Positions 7,408 to 10,158 of a stretch of DNA of 10,158 nucleotides are shown piece by piece. The DNA lies in contig PLNZ01000210.1 of assembly GCA_003142915.1 (NCBI GenBank), positions 2,773 to 12,930 of the forward strand. Reading direction: 5' to 3'. Below the pieces are notes generated by a model, which saw nothing but the letters and a program-made list of their open reading frames with translations, ran no database searches and was not told where the DNA came from. Made by a program: the position numbers and the translations under genes. Every line of letters starts with the position of its first letter. The first letter of the stretch is position 1. Origin of the DNA: Ignavibacteriales bacterium (GTDB taxonomy: Bacteria; Bacteroidota; Ignavibacteria; Ignavibacteriales; Ignavibacteriaceae).

Positions 7408-8319
7408 ACAAATATGAATAAAACACTGAACGCTGTAATAGTAGATGACGACATCCAATCCAGAAATATTCTTGGAATATTGCTAAAGAAATTTCCCCAG
7501 GTTAAAGTTGTGGGAGAAGCGTCTAACATCACATCGGCTGTCGATATAATAAAAGAAACAAAACCTGATAGTATCTTCCTTGACATCCAGCTTGGTGCAA
7601 ACAGTGGTTTTGAATTGATCGATAAAATATCCGATAATGCTAAAGTAATTTTTATCAGCGCTTATGATAATTATGCAATACGTGCTTTTGAAGTAAACGC
7701 ATTGGATTATTTATTGAAGCCGTTTCAAAAGGAAAGGCTTGCAGTAACTGTTTCACGACTGATTGCAATAAAAGACAAAAACGGTAAAATTGAGACAAAA
7801 GATTTAAATACAAATTTAATTTTATCTAAAAATATTGATGAAGAAACTACTGCCTCCGAAAGGAAAGCCAAAATAATTGATTTTGAATTACACGATAAAT
7901 TTGACGGTGAAGATTTAGATAGTACGAAATTGGAAGACGATGCAGAAGAAAGCGCTTCAAACATTGACCAATCTAAACGACTAGAATACGATGACAGGCT
8001 TTTCATAACCATAGACGGAGTTTCAAAATTCATTAAAATTAGTTTCATTCAATGTATTACAGCCGAGAAGGATTACTCTTATATCTATCTTACCGGCGGC
8101 AAGAAGTTTCTTATCCTAAAACCAATGGTTGAATGGGAAGAAAGATTAACTCCAAAATATTTCGTTAGGATTCACAGATCGACAATTGTTAATCTTGAAT
8201 ATGTAGAAAAAATTGAGAAATGGTTCAATGCTTCTTACCGGGTTTATATGCAAAATATAAGTGAACCGTTTCAGATGAGCAGAAGATATGCTTCAAAGCT
8301 AAAAGAGAGATTTAAATAA
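7393..8319 (+). CDS. LytTR-family response regulator
   Basis: Numbering is from the first ATG (308 residues); the ATG at 7414 would give 301. Residues 11-125 are a receiver domain: acidic pocket DDD at 18-20, phospho-acceptor Asp64 in IFLDIQLG, Ser89 in FISAYD, and Lys109 in the LLKPF motif. Residues about 195-308 are a LytTR DNA-binding domain (LFITIDG, IQCITAEKDYSYIYL, YFVRIHRSTIVNLEYVEKIE). Such proteins bind direct repeats upstream of target genes, often for envelope, transport or extracellular functions. The linker at 145-195 is unusually long and rich in Asp, Glu and Ser and looks disordered. No LytS-type or other histidine kinase gene lies in the window, so it is an orphan here, and its neighbours suggest no clear target. 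A family-typical target would be its own promoter or a nearby kinase outside the window. Confidence 0.92.
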   Translation: MAMKGTNMNKTLNAVIVDDDIQSRNILGILLKKFPQVKVVGEASNITSAVDIIKETKPDSIFLDIQLGANSGFELIDKISDNAKVIFISAYDNYAIRAFEVNALDYLLKPFQKERLAVTVSRLIAIKDKNGKIETKDLNTNLILSKNIDEETTASERKAKIIDFELHDKFDGEDLDSTKLEDDAEESASNIDQSKRLEYDDRLFITIDGVSKFIKISFIQCITAEKDYSYIYLTGGKKFLILKPMVEWEERLTPKYFVRIHRSTIVNLEYVEKIEKWFNASYRVYMQNISEPFQMSRRYASKLKERFK

Positions 8320-8534
8320 TCCAATAACTCATTCCCGAATAAATAAGCTATGCTAATTTCTCACCTATTTTAGAGCGGCATCACACAAATTTATAATTTT
8401 CCAAAGTATTTTTTATTGGGATTTGTTGTGTCATATCCCATTATTCCCTTTCAAATCTTGAATCTAAATAACTATTTTAGGAAAGAGAATGATATAATTG
8501 CGGATTTTTTATCAATTATTAAAGAAATTTTTAT

Positions 8535-8540
8535 GGAGAG
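8535..8540 (+). promoter_or_regulatory. Ribosome binding site fixing the start of the dehydrogenase
   Basis: GGAGAG lies five bases before the ATG at 8546 and is the clearest Shine-Dalgarno sequence in the window. It favours this start over the in-frame ATG at 8498, which would put 16 more residues before the signal peptide. Confidence 0.65.
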
Positions 8541-8545
8541 TTTTT

Positions 8546-9691
8546 ATGCTTGGAGCACATACAAGAAAAAACATTATTATAAGGATGGTAATATCAGCGC
8601 TTTCATTAGTATTATGTTGCAATTATAGTAATGATAATACGGATAAGACTAATTATTCAGGTATAAGTTTGCCATCCGGTTTTAAAATAGACACTTATGC
8701 TGAAAATGTTGTTGGAGCACGTTCAATGGTATTAAGCCCGAACGGAATTCTTTATGTGGGTACAAGAGATGCGGGAAAAGTTTATGCAATATTAGATACC
8801 AACAATGATTATAAAGCAGATGAAATAATTACTATTGCCAGCGGACTTGATATGCCGAACGGAGTTGCTTACAAAGACGGTGCATTATACGTTGCGGAAA
8901 TAAACCGCATTATTCGGTTTGACAATATCGATGCTAATCTAAAACATCCTCCAAAACCTGTAATTGTTTACAATAATTATCCCACCGAACATGCGCACGG
9001 ATGGAAATTTATAAGACTAGGTCCCGACGGAAAGCTTTATGTACCTGTAGGTGCGCCATGTAATATTTGTATGCCCGATAACCGGCACGGTTGTATAACA
9101 AGAATGAATCCAGATGGCAGCGGGTATGAAGTATATGCTTCCGGTGTAAGAAATTCCGTGGGCTTTGATTGGGACCCAATAACAAAAGAACTTTGGTTTA
9201 CAGACAATGGCAGGGATATGCTTGGAGATGACCTTCCGCCGGATGAATTGAACCATGCACCGCAACAAGGAATGAACTTTGGATTTCCCTATGTGTACGG
9301 CGATAATATACCAAACCCTGAATTTGCCGATCAGGATAAAAATTTGGATTTAAGTAAATTCACTAAACCCGCACAAGATTTAGGTCCGCATGTTGCTTCA
9401 CTTGGTATGCGTTTTTATACAGGCAACATGTTTCCGCCGGAATATAAAAATCAGATTTTTATCGCCGAACACGGCTCATGGAACAGAAGCAAGAAGATTG
9501 GATACAGAGTAACCCTTGTAAAACTTGACAGCAACAGGAAGCCTATTAGTTACCAGCCCTTTGCTTATGGTTGGTTGAAGGGAGAGCAGACAACAGGCAG
9601 GCCGGTAGATATTCAGATTATGCCAGACGGCTCTATTCTTGTATCGGATGATTATGCAAATATGATATATAGGATTAGTTATTCAAAATAG
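8546..9691 (+). CDS. Exported PQQ-type glucose/sorbosone dehydrogenase-like beta-propeller, probable lipoprotein
   Basis: The 381-residue protein begins with a basic stretch (RKNIIIR), a short hydrophobic core and LVLCC at residues 21-25, followed by a Asn/Ser/Asp-rich linker. This fits a lipoprotein signal peptide with a loose lipobox, so it should act in the periplasm or on the outer surface. From about residue 42 it follows the soluble glucose/sorbosone dehydrogenase family, a six-bladed propeller: SLPSGFKIDTYA, HGWKFIRLGPDGKLYVPVG with His151 as candidate catalytic base, GAPCNIC at 169-175, SGVRNSVGFDWDP (199-211) holding the conserved arginine, FIAEHGSWNRSKKIGYRV (305-322) and a final blade at PVDIQIMPDGSILVSDDYANMIYRI. 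Relatives oxidise aldoses or related alcohols with PQQ and calcium. The substrate, and whether this member really binds PQQ, are not visible. No pqq synthesis gene is nearby. The stop is three bases from the convergent gldC stop. Confidence 0.87.
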   Translation: MLGAHTRKNIIIRMVISALSLVLCCNYSNDNTDKTNYSGISLPSGFKIDTYAENVVGARSMVLSPNGILYVGTRDAGKVYAILDTNNDYKADEIITIASGLDMPNGVAYKDGALYVAEINRIIRFDNIDANLKHPPKPVIVYNNYPTEHAHGWKFIRLGPDGKLYVPVGAPCNICMPDNRHGCITRMNPDGSGYEVYASGVRNSVGFDWDPITKELWFTDNGRDMLGDDLPPDELNHAPQQGMNFGFPYVYGDNIPNPEFADQDKNLDLSKFTKPAQDLGPHVASLGMRFYTGNMFPPEYKNQIFIAEHGSWNRSKKIGYRVTLVKLDSNRKPISYQPFAYGWLKGEQTTGRPVDIQIMPDGSILVSDDYANMIYRISYSK

Positions 9692-9694
9692 CTT

Positions 9695-10051
9695 TTATTT
9701 AACTTTTTTCAGCAAGTCAAGTTTGGCGGCAAATTCAGAACTGAAATTCCGAATTATTTGTGCAATTTCATTATTACCCGTAGCTCTTAAATAGGTATCG
9801 GATATTTTATTAAATATTTGAAAAAAGTGAATATTCATATCATCAACCAGCATCTCTTTTGTCCAGAGGTCAATGCCAATAGTTACTTGTTCTTCTTTAT
9901 CCCATAAAGAAATCATCATAGTGTTGCAAACCTTCTTCCCTTCAAATCCGGCATCTGTAGCTTCCCACTCAATTTTTTTCGGCATATTTTTATCATCAAG
10001 TTGAATTGTAAATTTGATTTCAGAAGTCCTGGACATCGTGCTTTCTTTCAT
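9695..10051 (-). CDS. gldC: GldC, gliding motility-associated protein homologue
   Basis: The 118-residue protein matches the short cytoplasmic GldC family of the Bacteroidota. It has SEIKFTIQLDDKNMPKKIEW at the N-terminus, ATDAG at 31-35, SLWDKEEQVTIGIDLWTKEM (48-67), VDDM at 69-72 and SDTYLRATGN at 84-93, with a Lys-rich end and no signal or membrane segment. In Flavobacterium johnsoniae GldC is needed for efficient gliding, but its biochemical role is unknown, and homologues are common in non-gliding FCB species, so motility should not be assumed. No other gld, spr or por gene is in the window. The start may be the ATG at 10051 or the in-frame ATG at 10036 (MSRTSEIKF), which fits the family start better. 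Upstream to the window end (10052-10158) no gene is visible. Confidence 0.9.
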   Translation of the reverse strand: MKESTMSRTSEIKFTIQLDDKNMPKKIEWEATDAGFEGKKVCNTMMISLWDKEEQVTIGIDLWTKEMLVDDMNIHFFQIFNKISDTYLRATGNNEIAQIIRNFSSEFAAKLDLLKKVK

Positions 10052-10158
10052 ATTTTACTCATTTGTCATTTTAGCAAAGATAATGAAATTATTAATAAAT
10101 ATTTGCCAACCGAGAGAATTTCATAAAGACAAAATCATTTCACACTATATTATCCATT

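Noticed and set aside
8353..8433. Bulged inverted repeat CACACAAAT / ATTTGTTGTG between the response regulator and the dehydrogenase
   Set aside because: One-base bulge, loop of about 30 bases and low complexity; not distinguishable from chance and without a T-run.
8498..8545. In-frame upstream ATG giving a longer dehydrogenase
   Set aside because: It has no good ribosome binding site and would add basic and hydrophobic residues before a normal signal peptide; the ATG at 8546 has GGAGAG at ideal distance.
9056..9072. CNIC in the sugar dehydrogenase as a possible heme c site
   Set aside because: The CxxC is followed by Met, not His, and GAPCNIC is a usual feature of this propeller family as I recall it.

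Overview
The window is AT-rich (by eye about one third G+C) and holds seven clear protein genes plus one possible micro-gene. It has the look of the Bacteroidota/Ignavibacteriota (FCB) branch. The evidence is a recognisable GldC homologue, a LytTR response regulator, a lipoprotein-type beta-propeller sugar dehydrogenase, and weak or A-rich ribosome binding sites. A c/b-type multiheme cytochrome with many CxxCH motifs adds anaerobic or metal-respiring character, so an Ignavibacteria-like organism is my best guess. The taxonomy is inference.

Left part (1-2229, minus strand): a large gene, cut by the window edge, for a membrane-anchored cytochrome. It has 13 CxxCH c-heme motifs followed by a multi-helix b-type cytochrome domain, an architecture like Geobacter CbcL. 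Its heme domain is built from nested repeats: two-heme units with a constant inner spacing and a two-unit super-period of about 130 residues. Upstream lie an AT-rich inverted repeat, a possible 25-residue membrane peptide and about 580 bases with no gene that I can see.

Centre (3065-7048): a minus-strand class V aminotransferase / cysteine desulfurase-like enzyme is divergent from a plus-strand pair. The pair is a BadF/BadG-family sugar kinase and an AmpG-like major facilitator transporter. It resembles the uptake-and-phosphorylation half of an amino-sugar or muropeptide salvage pathway (compare MurT/MurK of Tannerella). No etherase gene is visible here.

Right part (7049-10158): a 344-base gap without a gene, an orphan LytTR response regulator with an unusual acidic linker, and a predicted exported lipoprotein of the PQQ-type glucose/sorbosone dehydrogenase family. 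The last gene, gldC, is convergent with the dehydrogenase and only three bases separate their stop codons. No transposon, CRISPR array, tRNA or rRNA was seen.

The genes look like a mosaic of housekeeping and envelope or energy functions rather than one island. I do not see a convincing wholly new system. The most noteworthy items are the 13-heme c/b cytochrome with its nested repeat, the micro-ORF and inverted repeat in front of it, and the kinase-transporter pair.
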